Below, one piece after another: positions 9,240 to 17,744 of a DNA stretch of 64,000 nucleotides. This stretch comes from Parapedobacter pyrenivorans (GTDB lineage: Bacteria > Bacteroidota > Bacteroidia > Sphingobacteriales > Sphingobacteriaceae). Every line of letters begins with the position of its first letter. Positions within the stretch are counted from its first letter, which is position 1. A program made the position numbers and the translations under genes. Below the pieces are notes generated by a model. The model was not told the origin of the DNA. It saw only the letters and a list, made by a program, of their open reading frames with translations, and made no database searches. The stretch covers positions 618,292 through 682,291 of the forward strand of contig NZ_BMER01000002.1 in the NCBI RefSeq assembly GCF_014636865.1. Direction: 5' to 3'.

Positions 9240-11541
9240 TGCCGTGCATGGTTTCTGAATGCCCGGGAAATGTACACAAAAAGGGATACCGACCGGCAAC
9301 AGACGGCGCAGTAAAGATCAGTTCACACCGTTCATTAGGATTGACCAAGGACGATGCAAACAAGATGTCCTCGGTATTGGGTACGTACTGAAGTTCAACC
9401 CCCCTTGATCCCCGCGCTAATTTCGCTGCCGCTTTGCGGACCGGCTCCAATGCACCGGGTTTTATGATGACCAAATTATGCTGCGTGTAATTCGGGTTGC
9501 TGAATTCGATCTTCACGTTGGAACCCGCTTTTACGGTAAATGACTGTTTATCATATAGCAACTCGCCCAATCGTGCACTTATGGAAACAACTTGATCTAT
9601 CAGAAGCGAATCCTCCTTTTCAAAATCATCTGAATGGGTGGTCGGTGTGGCTGCCAGTTGATGAATAAGCATACTGTCTGAAGCGCCCCACGCCAACGGA
9701 TCGAAATGGGCTATATACTCATCCTGAAAAACCTGATTGTGGACCTGAGCCAAAATCTTCAGCGCTTGAGAAATCCACTTATCTTCCGTGTTCCGCACAT
9801 CATTTGTTGCGGAAAAAATTGCCCTTCCGACACCAGGCGTGCTTTCTGCTGCTGTCAGAGCCAAATATCCAGCCAGCCTCACACGGTTATCCGGATCTTC
9901 CAAAATACCAGAAACCAGTAGACGGTCTGCCACGAAAGGAATATGGACGGGTAGTACCTGAACTGCTGCTTTTCGCACACCAGGGGCCTGATGCTTCAGC
10001 GCCGTCAATATGACATCCAGGCACCGTTGGTCGCTTCCATCCAACAATCCCAAACCCGATAACGTCCAAATCGCATGCAAAGCTGGGCCATTTGTATGCA
10101 CTTCATCAACAGTATTTTCCTCAATCAGACCAAATAGCTGCTCTGCCATACCGACGAGATTGGACTGAACGATGAGACGTTGCGCGGTAATGCGCCAAAA
10201 CATATTATCGCTCTGCAAGGCCTCAAGCAGGGATGCCGGACGATCAACGGAAACCTCCGGCGTCGCCGTAGGCTTACTTTGCTTATAAACCACACGGTAA
10301 ATCCTACCCCGGAATAAATCGCGCCCTGGAATAACTTCCTCCTTTTGCTCTTGGGGCGTATGCTGAATCATAAAATTATACCAATCCAGTACCCAAAGCG
10401 CACCATCAGGCCCCACCTTCGCGCCAACGGGACTAAACCAGCTATCGCTGCTGGCCAGGATATTCTTACCGTCACCCAACTCCACGAAACCCGATCCGCT
10501 CGGCGCAACTACATGTTTGTGAACCAATCTTCCGGTAGGCTCGCAGATAAACGCAGTGCGATTCCAATATTCACGAGGAAATGACCGCGCCGTGTAGAAA
10601 CTATGGCCAGTGGCGGCTGTAAAACCACCTTGCACGTCCAACTGGTGGAGTTCCCCGACCAACGGGTGGATTTGATAATGTGAATCGATCTTTTCTATCC
10701 CCGGGCCGTCTAGGCCTGTGTTTACATAATACTGTCTGGGAATACCTAAAAAAACGCTGTGCTCATTGTTGGTGCAAGATAAAAAAACATCAAATTCCTC
10801 TGAAAACCCCAACCCCCATGTGTTGTTTGAGGTAGTCGCAAGGTATTCGAAATCCTTCACGCCACCGCGTACATCGCGGCCGAAGCGAAAGGCTCCTTGC
10901 CTGAATGTGACCGGTTCCCCTCCTATATGACCGTCAAATCCCGAATAACCAACTGTTCCCCAAAGCTTGTTATCCAAGCCATACTGCAGATTGGATGGGC
11001 CGGCATGCGTATCGAATATTCCCCATCCAGTCATGACAATCTCCCTCGTATCGGCTACATCATCCCCATCCAAATCCCTCAAGAGCAAGAAGTGAGGAGC
11101 CTGAGCCACGATGATGCCACCTTGTACAAATGCAAACGATGTGGGGATATCCAATCCCGCTGCAAAGACCTTGAATTTATCCGCCTTTCCATCGCCATCG
11201 GTATCTTCGCAGATTAAAATCCGATCATCGCCTTCGGCCGGCTGGCCGCTTACGGTATTGGGGTAATCTACTGTTTCGATAATCCAAAGCCTACCCCGTT
11301 CATCCCATTCCATGGCAATAGGTTTGCCGATATCCGGTTCGCTTGCAAATAGCTCCACTGAAAACCCTTCAGGCAGTTCAATGAGTTCCATTGACGCTTC
11401 AGGTGACAATGGAGCTTGAATGATGGCTATGGAATCTTGCTCAACCCGAAATTGCCGGTTGCGGCTATTGCCGTAACAATCGTTCCAGACAACGCACAAA
11501 CAGACAAAACAACCAATTAACCCAAATCCGCCCGCTCGCAT
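9220..11541 (-). CDS. PVC-type beta-propeller dehydrogenase-like protein with HEAT repeats and C-terminal azurin-like copper domain
   Basis: 773 residues with a hydrophobic N-terminal export signal. Residues about 55-400 match the 'membrane-bound dehydrogenase' propeller (soluble PQQ glucose-dehydrogenase-like): LPEGFSVELFASEPDIGKP, GRLWIIETVDYPN, and the acidic DGDGKAD loop. A HEAT-like helical region follows (about 430-620). The last ~100 residues form a cupredoxin whose ligands fit a type-1 copper site: H688, C756, H761, M765 (C-x4-H-x3-M, azurin spacing). In most members of this family the C-terminus is a CxxCH cytochrome c domain; no CxxCH is present here. Likely periplasmic or surface-exposed oxidoreductase passing electrons to copper. 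It follows the FG-GAP gene by 8 bp in an apparent three-gene operon. The true substrate is unknown. Confidence 0.8.
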   Translation of the reverse strand: MRAGGFGLIGCFVCLCVVWNDCYGNSRNRQFRVEQDSIAIIQAPLSPEASMELIELPEGFSVELFASEPDIGKPIAMEWDERGRLWIIETVDYPNTVSGQPAEGDDRILICEDTDGDGKADKFKVFAAGLDIPTSFAFVQGGIIVAQAPHFLLLRDLDGDDVADTREIVMTGWGIFDTHAGPSNLQYGLDNKLWGTVGYSGFDGHIGGEPVTFRQGAFRFGRDVRGGVKDFEYLATTSNNTWGLGFSEEFDVFLSCTNNEHSVFLGIPRQYYVNTGLDGPGIEKIDSHYQIHPLVGELHQLDVQGGFTAATGHSFYTARSFPREYWNRTAFICEPTGRLVHKHVVAPSGSGFVELGDGKNILASSDSWFSPVGAKVGPDGALWVLDWYNFMIQHTPQEQKEEVIPGRDLFRGRIYRVVYKQSKPTATPEVSVDRPASLLEALQSDNMFWRITAQRLIVQSNLVGMAEQLFGLIEENTVDEVHTNGPALHAIWTLSGLGLLDGSDQRCLDVILTALKHQAPGVRKAAVQVLPVHIPFVADRLLVSGILEDPDNRVRLAGYLALTAAESTPGVGRAIFSATNDVRNTEDKWISQALKILAQVHNQVFQDEYIAHFDPLAWGASDSMLIHQLAATPTTHSDDFEKEDSLLIDQVVSISARLGELLYDKQSFTVKAGSNVKIEFSNPNYTQHNLVIIKPGALEPVRKAAAKLARGSRGVELQYVPNTEDILFASSLVNPNERCELIFTAPSVAGRYPFLCTFPGHSETMHGIMNVTD

Positions 11542-11549
11542 CGATCGAT

Positions 11550-12752
11550 TTACGGTATTCGCTCGAAGTAGAACACGCCCTTTTTGTTTGCTATCACGAT
11601 ATCCAAATCGCCATCACCGTTGATATCCACCACCACATTGTTCAATCCAACCCCCGAATCCTCATCGATGATGTGCATGACCCAAGTCGGCTTATCGCCG
11701 GGAACAAACTCCAGCCAGAAAAGTGTAGGCGGAAATGATTCGCCTGCATCATGCCCCTGATGAGCAAAATAACGCATTCCGCTCACCAAATCCATGTCGC
11801 CGTCGCTATCAAAATCGACCAACGACAATGCATGGGTCTGTGAATAATCGCTATTGATTTCGCGGAGTTTCCAGGTCGTCCTACCTGCAGGGTCGCGCCC
11901 CTGTTCATACCACCACATGCCGTACCGATGGGCTGACGAGCTGATGACGTCCGCATAACCATCGGCATTCACGTCCATGACGTACATCTGCGCAGCGGGC
12001 AGCCCAAATTCCGCCCCGTGGAAGGTCCATCCCGGTTGCGTTGGATCAGCAGGTGCTTCCCACCAGCCTTCTTTAATGATGACGTCGTTATGTCCATCAC
12101 CGTTGATATCACCGAAACCAAGTCCGTGGGAAAAATTTTCCGTTCCCGGCATTCCTTTTTCACTGATTACATAACGGACCCAAGTGGTGTCGCCCTTACC
12201 TGAAGGGCAACGGAACCAAACCATTTCTTTGGTAATGGGATCGCCACATAGGATATCCTCACGCCCATCGCCATCTACATCCACGAAAGCAGGTGATTCG
12301 TTACTGGCGTTTTTCGCAATGATATGCTGCTTCCAATACCCTCCTGCAGTGCCGGGATTTTGGTACCACCACACCTCCTTGCCTGGAAAATCAACACGGA
12401 TATAATCTACCCAACCGTCCTGATCGACATCTATCGCAAAATTCAACATCGAATTACTATAGCCCGTCGTACCATCAAACACCTGATCTTCGGGATAAAT
12501 GTCGTGGACGTTTTTCCAGTCTGGTCCTTCAAACCAATGCGCCCCCGAAATGATATCAACGTTTCCATCGTTGTTAACATCGGCCGCAGCAACGCCTTCC
12601 GAAATGAATTCGGTGGTGAGCGTGTGTTTTTTGAAAGCTATTGCCTTACTCCTGCCGTTCTCTTGCGCCTCACCGACGCCAGCGCAGGCCACGAGTAAAA
12701 TGGGCAAGAGGCCAATAATCAAATGGGAATACTTAAAGCTACTCATCTTCAT
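11550..12752 (-). CDS. FG-GAP/VCBS-repeat lipoprotein
   Basis: The chosen start is the ATG at 12752, 4 bp past the stop of the upstream gene; a longer frame to 12848 would overlap that gene and delay the signal peptide. From this start the protein has about 400 residues and a lipoprotein signal ending in LVAC. It contains seven calcium-binding-type repeat motifs of the D-x-N/D-x-D-G form (for example DVNNDGNVDI, DVDGDGREDI, DINGDGHNDV, DFDSDGDMDL, DINGDGDLDI), the hallmark of a seven-bladed FG-GAP/VCBS propeller. Such proteins are extracellular binding or lyase scaffolds. Position between two copper-dehydrogenase-like proteins, with 4- and 8-bp gaps, argues for a shared surface function. Confidence 0.82.
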   Translation of the reverse strand: MKMSSFKYSHLIIGLLPILLVACAGVGEAQENGRSKAIAFKKHTLTTEFISEGVAAADVNNDGNVDIISGAHWFEGPDWKNVHDIYPEDQVFDGTTGYSNSMLNFAIDVDQDGWVDYIRVDFPGKEVWWYQNPGTAGGYWKQHIIAKNASNESPAFVDVDGDGREDILCGDPITKEMVWFRCPSGKGDTTWVRYVISEKGMPGTENFSHGLGFGDINGDGHNDVIIKEGWWEAPADPTQPGWTFHGAEFGLPAAQMYVMDVNADGYADVISSSAHRYGMWWYEQGRDPAGRTTWKLREINSDYSQTHALSLVDFDSDGDMDLVSGMRYFAHQGHDAGESFPPTLFWLEFVPGDKPTWVMHIIDEDSGVGLNNVVVDINGDGDLDIVIANKKGVFYFERIP

Positions 12753-12756
12753 AAAT

Positions 12757-15552
12757 CTATTTTTTTCCGTCGGCAATACGCCTGGAGACAAAATCTGCCA
12801 AGCCAGGCAACTTAGCGTTCTTGGCGAGTTCCGTCGCACGGGTGGCATCTAGCGCGACCAAAGGTTCCAGCGCATACCAAACCATCAACGGAATATTCTG
12901 GTCGGCAGCGTCTTCTTCCCACATACTCAGGTTTTTCACTATATCCCACCGCTGTTCAGGTGCCATCCGTTGCAGCGCAGACGCAAGATAAAGACGCACA
13001 AGCGCAGATGTGTCTTTCTTTGCTAGTGACTCAAAACGGCCGCGCGCATCGTCAGCTACATTCTTGCCTTCGGCAATCAACTGAATGGCCCACCCACGCA
13101 CATATTCATCTTTATGATCCAAGAGCTCCAAGGCTTGCTGCGCACTGATTCCCTTGGTTACGTGCAGCGCCCACAAAGCGCGTAGTTTACGCGTAACATC
13201 AGGATTGTCATTAAAAATCTTCCACAGGCCTGCATGCACTTCACTATTGCCACCCCGCTCCTGCAATAACCTCCGGCTATGTACCACATAGAACTCATTT
13301 TCATTGAGTTGGTATTCCACCAATTCCATATCCGTCTTTTTCGCCAAATCCACGGTCACCCACTTGTCCAGCTTATGACTAATCTTAAAGATCCGGCCCA
13401 AGGTCTTGTCGTGCACATCCGGATTCGGGCTATGGCATTGGTTCTTATCATACCAGTCGTGTACAAATACCGATCCACTGGGTGTAATCCTGAAATTAAT
13501 CCACTGCGACCAAAAATCGTTGGTATTGATAAAGTCCTTACCATGGCTCGCGGTATACCCCGATCCAGAACGCTTGGTGATATCCATGTTGACGCGGAAA
13601 CCGTTGATGTTATTCATGAAAATCGCATTCCGGTCGATACCCCAGTGTTTGTTGCCCAGGTAAAACATAGCGCCGGCATGAGCATGCCCACCACCCGCGG
13701 CGGCCGATCGGAAATTGCCCGCGTGCGGTCCCTGATCGCCTAGCCAATGTACGTGGTCAGCGATAGTCTTAATATCGTCGTACGTATAGGGATTGAAATG
13801 TTGGCCGCCCTGTCGGTGGTAACGTCCCCCCTGAATCATGTGGAACAGGTGGGGAATGACGCATACCGTGGAAAAGGCATGTCCATAATCATTGAAATCA
13901 ACACCCCAAGGGTTACTCGTGCCATGTGCAAACACTTCAAATTCATGTCGTGTGGGGTGGTAACGCCATACACCCGCATTGATAGGCGTACGTTCGTCGT
14001 CTGAAGCGCCAGGTTTTCCTACATTGGAGTGGGTAAACACACCATGATTACCATACAACCACCCATCAGGGCCCCATTTGAACGTATTGAGCGTTTCATG
14101 TGTGTCCTCATACCCCCAGCCATCCAACAGGATCTGGGGTTCGCCAGCCGGTGCATCCTTAGCTGCATCGATTGGGATGTACATGAGGTAAGGAGCTGCA
14201 CCCAACCATACCCCACCGAATCCAATCTCGATACCGCTGACCATATTGAGTCCTTCCATAAATACCTTGCGGCTGTCCAGAGTACCATTACCATCCGTAT
14301 CTTCAAAAATCAGGATTCGGTCCTTTCCCTGCCCTTCTGGGGCACGCACCGGATACGTGTGTGCTTCTACCACCCAAAGCCTACCTCGATCGTCTTGTGT
14401 AAACGCTATCGGACGGACGATATCCGGTTCAGCGGCAGCCAAGGTTACCGAAAATCCTTCGGGAGCATCCATTACCTTTGTCGCTTCAGCACCCGAAAGA
14501 CCGGCATGAGGCACGATATCACGTGGCGGAAGAATAACGACATCATCCGGCCGCAATTCATGGGCATATGTTGGCCTTTCATCATGGAAGCGAAAATCGT
14601 CGAAGGAGATATGCGCCCAATGATTATCGCCGATGTAAGCAATTTCCGGTACGGTGCCCGTCTCTTCATCCACCAAGCGAATATAGATTTCCTTTCCCTT
14701 ATAACGCGTTAAATCAACTACGACCGGCCGGAATGCAACATGTGCCGGGTCCTTAACGTTGTCTTCATTGATATGCCCCGACATCTTAAAAAAGATGGAA
14801 TCCGTGCTAGCATCCACCAATTCCACGCGTACGCCGGCGAGGGCCCCACCTGAAATTTTGAACGATGCCCATGGATGCGTCACTCCAAATGCAGTAGACG
14901 TGAGTGTGCCGGTGGCCTGATAATTCAAGGTTCCTCCGCTGCTTACGTAGTAGTCGCCCGATTGCTTCAGCACCACGCTATCCGGATACCACGGAGCCGG
15001 ATCGAACGTAACCGCCCGCTGGCCAAATGCATTGCCAGAGGCCTTCCAGTCTTGGAGGTTTCCACGTTCGAAACCAAAATTCAGCGGCCGGCCGTCTTTG
15101 CGCGGCGAGACGCCCCAGTTATCGCTTACAACCGCTTCAAAGTTTTCCACGATTTTAAACTGCCCGCGCATCACTTTTTCGTGACCCGGAAGGGTACAAA
15201 AATAACTATCATCTGCCTCTGCGACGAATACAATACTCGTGGTATCCCCCTCCTCCAGCATCGTTTCACTTTGCACACCAAGCTCCTCCAATTTGACATC
15301 GTGTGCCATCAATTCACCATTGACGAGTGAAATCTTTACTCGCTCACCTTTCCTGGCGCGGAGCAGGGGATTCCGCTGTCCGTCGATGTCACCGCCAACA
15401 CCTGTATAACCAATCATCTTGGCGTTCAGCACATATTCTCGATCTATTTGCTGTGAATCTTCGGATTTTTCCTCGGACGCGCATCCCGCAATCAACACGA
15501 TGGCTGTAACGCAAATGCCAAGGTACCCTTTACGTAAAAACTGTAAGCACAT
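12757..15552 (-). CDS. PVC-type beta-propeller dehydrogenase-like lipoprotein with N-terminal blue-copper domain
   Basis: 931 residues; lipobox IAGC with Cys24. Domain order: a cupredoxin at about 40-138 with probable type-1 copper ligands H84, C119, H124 and M128 (CTLPGHEKVM); a concanavalin/LamG-like beta-sandwich at about 150-335; the PVC-type propeller at about 365-690 (APEGFSVTLAAAEPDIV, GRLWVVEAHTYP, DTDGNG); then HEAT-like helices to the C-terminus. It ends at a lysine-rich tail with no CxxCH haem domain, which is usual in this family. This gene leads the three-gene minus-strand operon 15552-9220. A lipid-anchored periplasmic or surface sugar-oxidising enzyme using copper as electron relay is a reasonable inference; a purely binding role cannot be excluded. 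Confidence 0.8.
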   Translation of the reverse strand: MCLQFLRKGYLGICVTAIVLIAGCASEEKSEDSQQIDREYVLNAKMIGYTGVGGDIDGQRNPLLRARKGERVKISLVNGELMAHDVKLEELGVQSETMLEEGDTTSIVFVAEADDSYFCTLPGHEKVMRGQFKIVENFEAVVSDNWGVSPRKDGRPLNFGFERGNLQDWKASGNAFGQRAVTFDPAPWYPDSVVLKQSGDYYVSSGGTLNYQATGTLTSTAFGVTHPWASFKISGGALAGVRVELVDASTDSIFFKMSGHINEDNVKDPAHVAFRPVVVDLTRYKGKEIYIRLVDEETGTVPEIAYIGDNHWAHISFDDFRFHDERPTYAHELRPDDVVILPPRDIVPHAGLSGAEATKVMDAPEGFSVTLAAAEPDIVRPIAFTQDDRGRLWVVEAHTYPVRAPEGQGKDRILIFEDTDGNGTLDSRKVFMEGLNMVSGIEIGFGGVWLGAAPYLMYIPIDAAKDAPAGEPQILLDGWGYEDTHETLNTFKWGPDGWLYGNHGVFTHSNVGKPGASDDERTPINAGVWRYHPTRHEFEVFAHGTSNPWGVDFNDYGHAFSTVCVIPHLFHMIQGGRYHRQGGQHFNPYTYDDIKTIADHVHWLGDQGPHAGNFRSAAAGGGHAHAGAMFYLGNKHWGIDRNAIFMNNINGFRVNMDITKRSGSGYTASHGKDFINTNDFWSQWINFRITPSGSVFVHDWYDKNQCHSPNPDVHDKTLGRIFKISHKLDKWVTVDLAKKTDMELVEYQLNENEFYVVHSRRLLQERGGNSEVHAGLWKIFNDNPDVTRKLRALWALHVTKGISAQQALELLDHKDEYVRGWAIQLIAEGKNVADDARGRFESLAKKDTSALVRLYLASALQRMAPEQRWDIVKNLSMWEEDAADQNIPLMVWYALEPLVALDATRATELAKNAKLPGLADFVSRRIADGKK

Positions 15553-15824
15553 TGTCTATTTAACCTTTTTAATGAAAATTTATGTATTAGTATCCTGTCA
15601 AGGTCACAAAAAAATCCTTCAACCACACTTAATTGGTACACAACAAATATAGTAAACAGCCAAATCAAGAATCCAATGCTAACCAATCCGACTCTGACTG
15701 TATTTTATCATAAACATCTTTTTCTGAAAAATATAGGCTCACATTCCGTGAGAAAATCGCCATAACACGAATTGCGACCTATGTAGGAGCGCTTCCGATG
15801 CGGAAGCGCTCTTAAACGCCCAAG
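15553..15824. other. 272-bp intergenic region between susD and the copper-protein operon
   Basis: AT-rich sequence upstream of the minus-strand operon starting at 15552. Apart from the hairpin at 15787-15811, no gene is visible. It should contain the promoter of the copper-protein operon, but I could not identify an exact TAnnTTTG element with confidence. Confidence 0.5.
15787..15811 (-). terminator. Hairpin downstream of susD
   Basis: Perfect 10-bp inverted repeat GAGCGCTTCC/GGAAGCGCTC with a 5-nt loop, 13 bp beyond the stop codon of the SusD gene ending at 15825. There is no strong U tract on the minus-strand side, so it could act as a terminator or as an mRNA 3'-end stabiliser. Confidence 0.6.
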
Positions 15825-17651
15825 CTACCAACCGGGGTTTTGGATGAGCCTTTCAGGGTTTTTATTAATTTCATCCCGATGCAGCGGAAAAAGGTAATGC
15901 TTTGGACTTTCAAAAACCCGGTTTTCAACGACAATGCGTTTGTAAAAAGCATCATCTTGTTTATGCGTCCCTTCATTGATATTCAACGAGTGGATGGGCT
16001 GATTTTGTGACGCTTCTGCGTCTTTCCATCTTCTGACGTCAAAGAATCGATGCGTTTCAAAAGCCAATTCAATCCTGCGTTCGTGCTTAATCCGGTCGCG
16101 CATTTCCGTGTGGGAAAGTCCTTCGGGAAGATCAGGCAGTCCAGCCCTTTTCCGGATTGCATTGACATACGGATAGGCTTTGGCGGGCGATTGCTCGTAT
16201 TCATTGATTGCTTCCGCATAATTCAGGTATTGCTCGGCTAGCCGAAAGTAAACCCACACCGATTGATTCACAAAAAAAGAAGGGTATAGCCGGGTGGAAC
16301 GTTCATTCACGAGTTTACCCATCAGATAACCGGTTTTGCAATAGTCAGACCCAGCAAAACGCCGTCCATCGATACCGTCGTACCAAAAAGCCAGTTCATG
16401 TGGTGTTCCATCTTGGTTGGTTTTCCAATACTGTCCTGGAAAATTGATGCTTGCATAAAAACGGGGCTCGCGGTTTACAAACATATTTCGTACCCCAAAT
16501 GGCCAACGTCCCTGTTCATCGGCCGTGGCAACGTAGCCTTCCTCTTGATACTTCGAAGCAGAGTTGATGATTGGTTTACCATCACTGTCGTATCCCAATA
16601 TCGGTGCAGTACCATCTGCCATCTCGTACGCATCTACCATTTCCTGAGTAGGATTGATGATGGAATAGCCCCCTAAGCTTATCGGATCGTCACACCAAAG
16701 ATAATGATCGTACTGGTTTAATGGTTTAACGAAAAGTTGTTCTTTATTGAAGTTTGCCGTAAAAATTTCACGGTAGTTTTCTACTTTGTCTGGATTTTGA
16801 TCATACAACCCATAGCCGCTGGTTTCGGCTTCGGTAATGCAATCAAGAGCAGCTTCTGCAGCGCGTCTCCATTTCTCAAGATCGGACGTTTGTGAGATTA
16901 GGGGCCTTCCGTCTGCATCCACAAATCCGGCATAGTCCGTATTGCCGTTATAAAGCGGGCTCGCGGCATACAACAACACCCTTGATTTCAACGCTTTTGC
17001 AGCGACACTTGTCGCCCTACCGAAGAGGTTAGTGTTGTTGAAATAGCCTGTGGGCAGGTGTTGCACGGCTATATCGCATTCATTGACGATAAAATCTACA
17101 CAGACATCTACGGGTTGTCGGGTGTATGACAACAGGTCGTCAGTCATCTCAAGCGACTTATCCAATAGTACAATCGGCCCATATGCCCTGAACGACAAAA
17201 AATGATGGTAAGCCCGCATAAAATGCCCCTCTCCTCGCCATCTGGTTTTTAGCTCCTGACTGGCGTTGGGCACCTTATCTAGGTTTTCTAGGAAATGATT
17301 CACCTTGCGGACGGCCATGTATGTCTCGTTCCATATCGGCGATCTATTAATGTCTGATGTATTCCAAGCACCCGAATTAATCTGATGGGAATAAGCACCC
17401 CCAAAGGCGATTTCCATTTCATCAGAACCGCCGACAAACGGACTCCTCCAAGCTCCGCCGTCGTCGGCAAAATTTGCCTCCGTCGGGCACCAACTGTAGA
17501 TATGGGCCAGAAACTGATCGGTCCACTCCTGATTCGTAAAAACCTTATCCAAGGTCATGTCCTCATCAGGTGTCTTATCTAAATATTTTTCACAAGATAC
17601 AAACGGTAGGCAGAGTGTACCGATTGCCATAATCTTTATAATCGTCTTCAT
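15825..17651 (-). CDS. SusD/RagB-family outer-membrane nutrient-binding lipoprotein
   Basis: 608 residues with lipobox FVSC and Cys20. The typical SusD start EKYLDKTPDEDMTLDKVF and the C-terminal signature (RIELAFETHRFFDVRRWKD, then HRDEINKNPERLIQNPGW) are present. It acts as the surface lid that captures oligosaccharide for the cognate SusC channel. The gene follows the STN-SusC at 17745 by 93 bp, in the order sigma, anti-sigma, SusC, SusD. A hairpin follows its stop. The substrate cannot be read from the sequence. Confidence 0.95.
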   Translation of the reverse strand: MKTIIKIMAIGTLCLPFVSCEKYLDKTPDEDMTLDKVFTNQEWTDQFLAHIYSWCPTEANFADDGGAWRSPFVGGSDEMEIAFGGAYSHQINSGAWNTSDINRSPIWNETYMAVRKVNHFLENLDKVPNASQELKTRWRGEGHFMRAYHHFLSFRAYGPIVLLDKSLEMTDDLLSYTRQPVDVCVDFIVNECDIAVQHLPTGYFNNTNLFGRATSVAAKALKSRVLLYAASPLYNGNTDYAGFVDADGRPLISQTSDLEKWRRAAEAALDCITEAETSGYGLYDQNPDKVENYREIFTANFNKEQLFVKPLNQYDHYLWCDDPISLGGYSIINPTQEMVDAYEMADGTAPILGYDSDGKPIINSASKYQEEGYVATADEQGRWPFGVRNMFVNREPRFYASINFPGQYWKTNQDGTPHELAFWYDGIDGRRFAGSDYCKTGYLMGKLVNERSTRLYPSFFVNQSVWVYFRLAEQYLNYAEAINEYEQSPAKAYPYVNAIRKRAGLPDLPEGLSHTEMRDRIKHERRIELAFETHRFFDVRRWKDAEASQNQPIHSLNINEGTHKQDDAFYKRIVVENRVFESPKHYLFPLHRDEINKNPERLIQNPGW

Positions 17652-17744
17652 TCGAAAATTTTTTATTCTTTAAATGCCTCTTCAACCTGCATTTCTACCG
17701 TCCTTTTTTGCAAGACACTGATATAGCGGGTTTCAATGTCATTT

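Noticed and set aside
14029-14712. 227-residue plus-strand frame antisense to the copper-propeller gene
   Set aside because: Composition is unlike a folded protein and the opposite strand encodes a well-conserved family.
9220-15552. Cytochrome c motif (CxxCH) in the PVC-type proteins
   Set aside because: Both sequences were read through for CxxCH; none found, only CTNNEH-like and CTFPGH/CTLPGH copper motifs.
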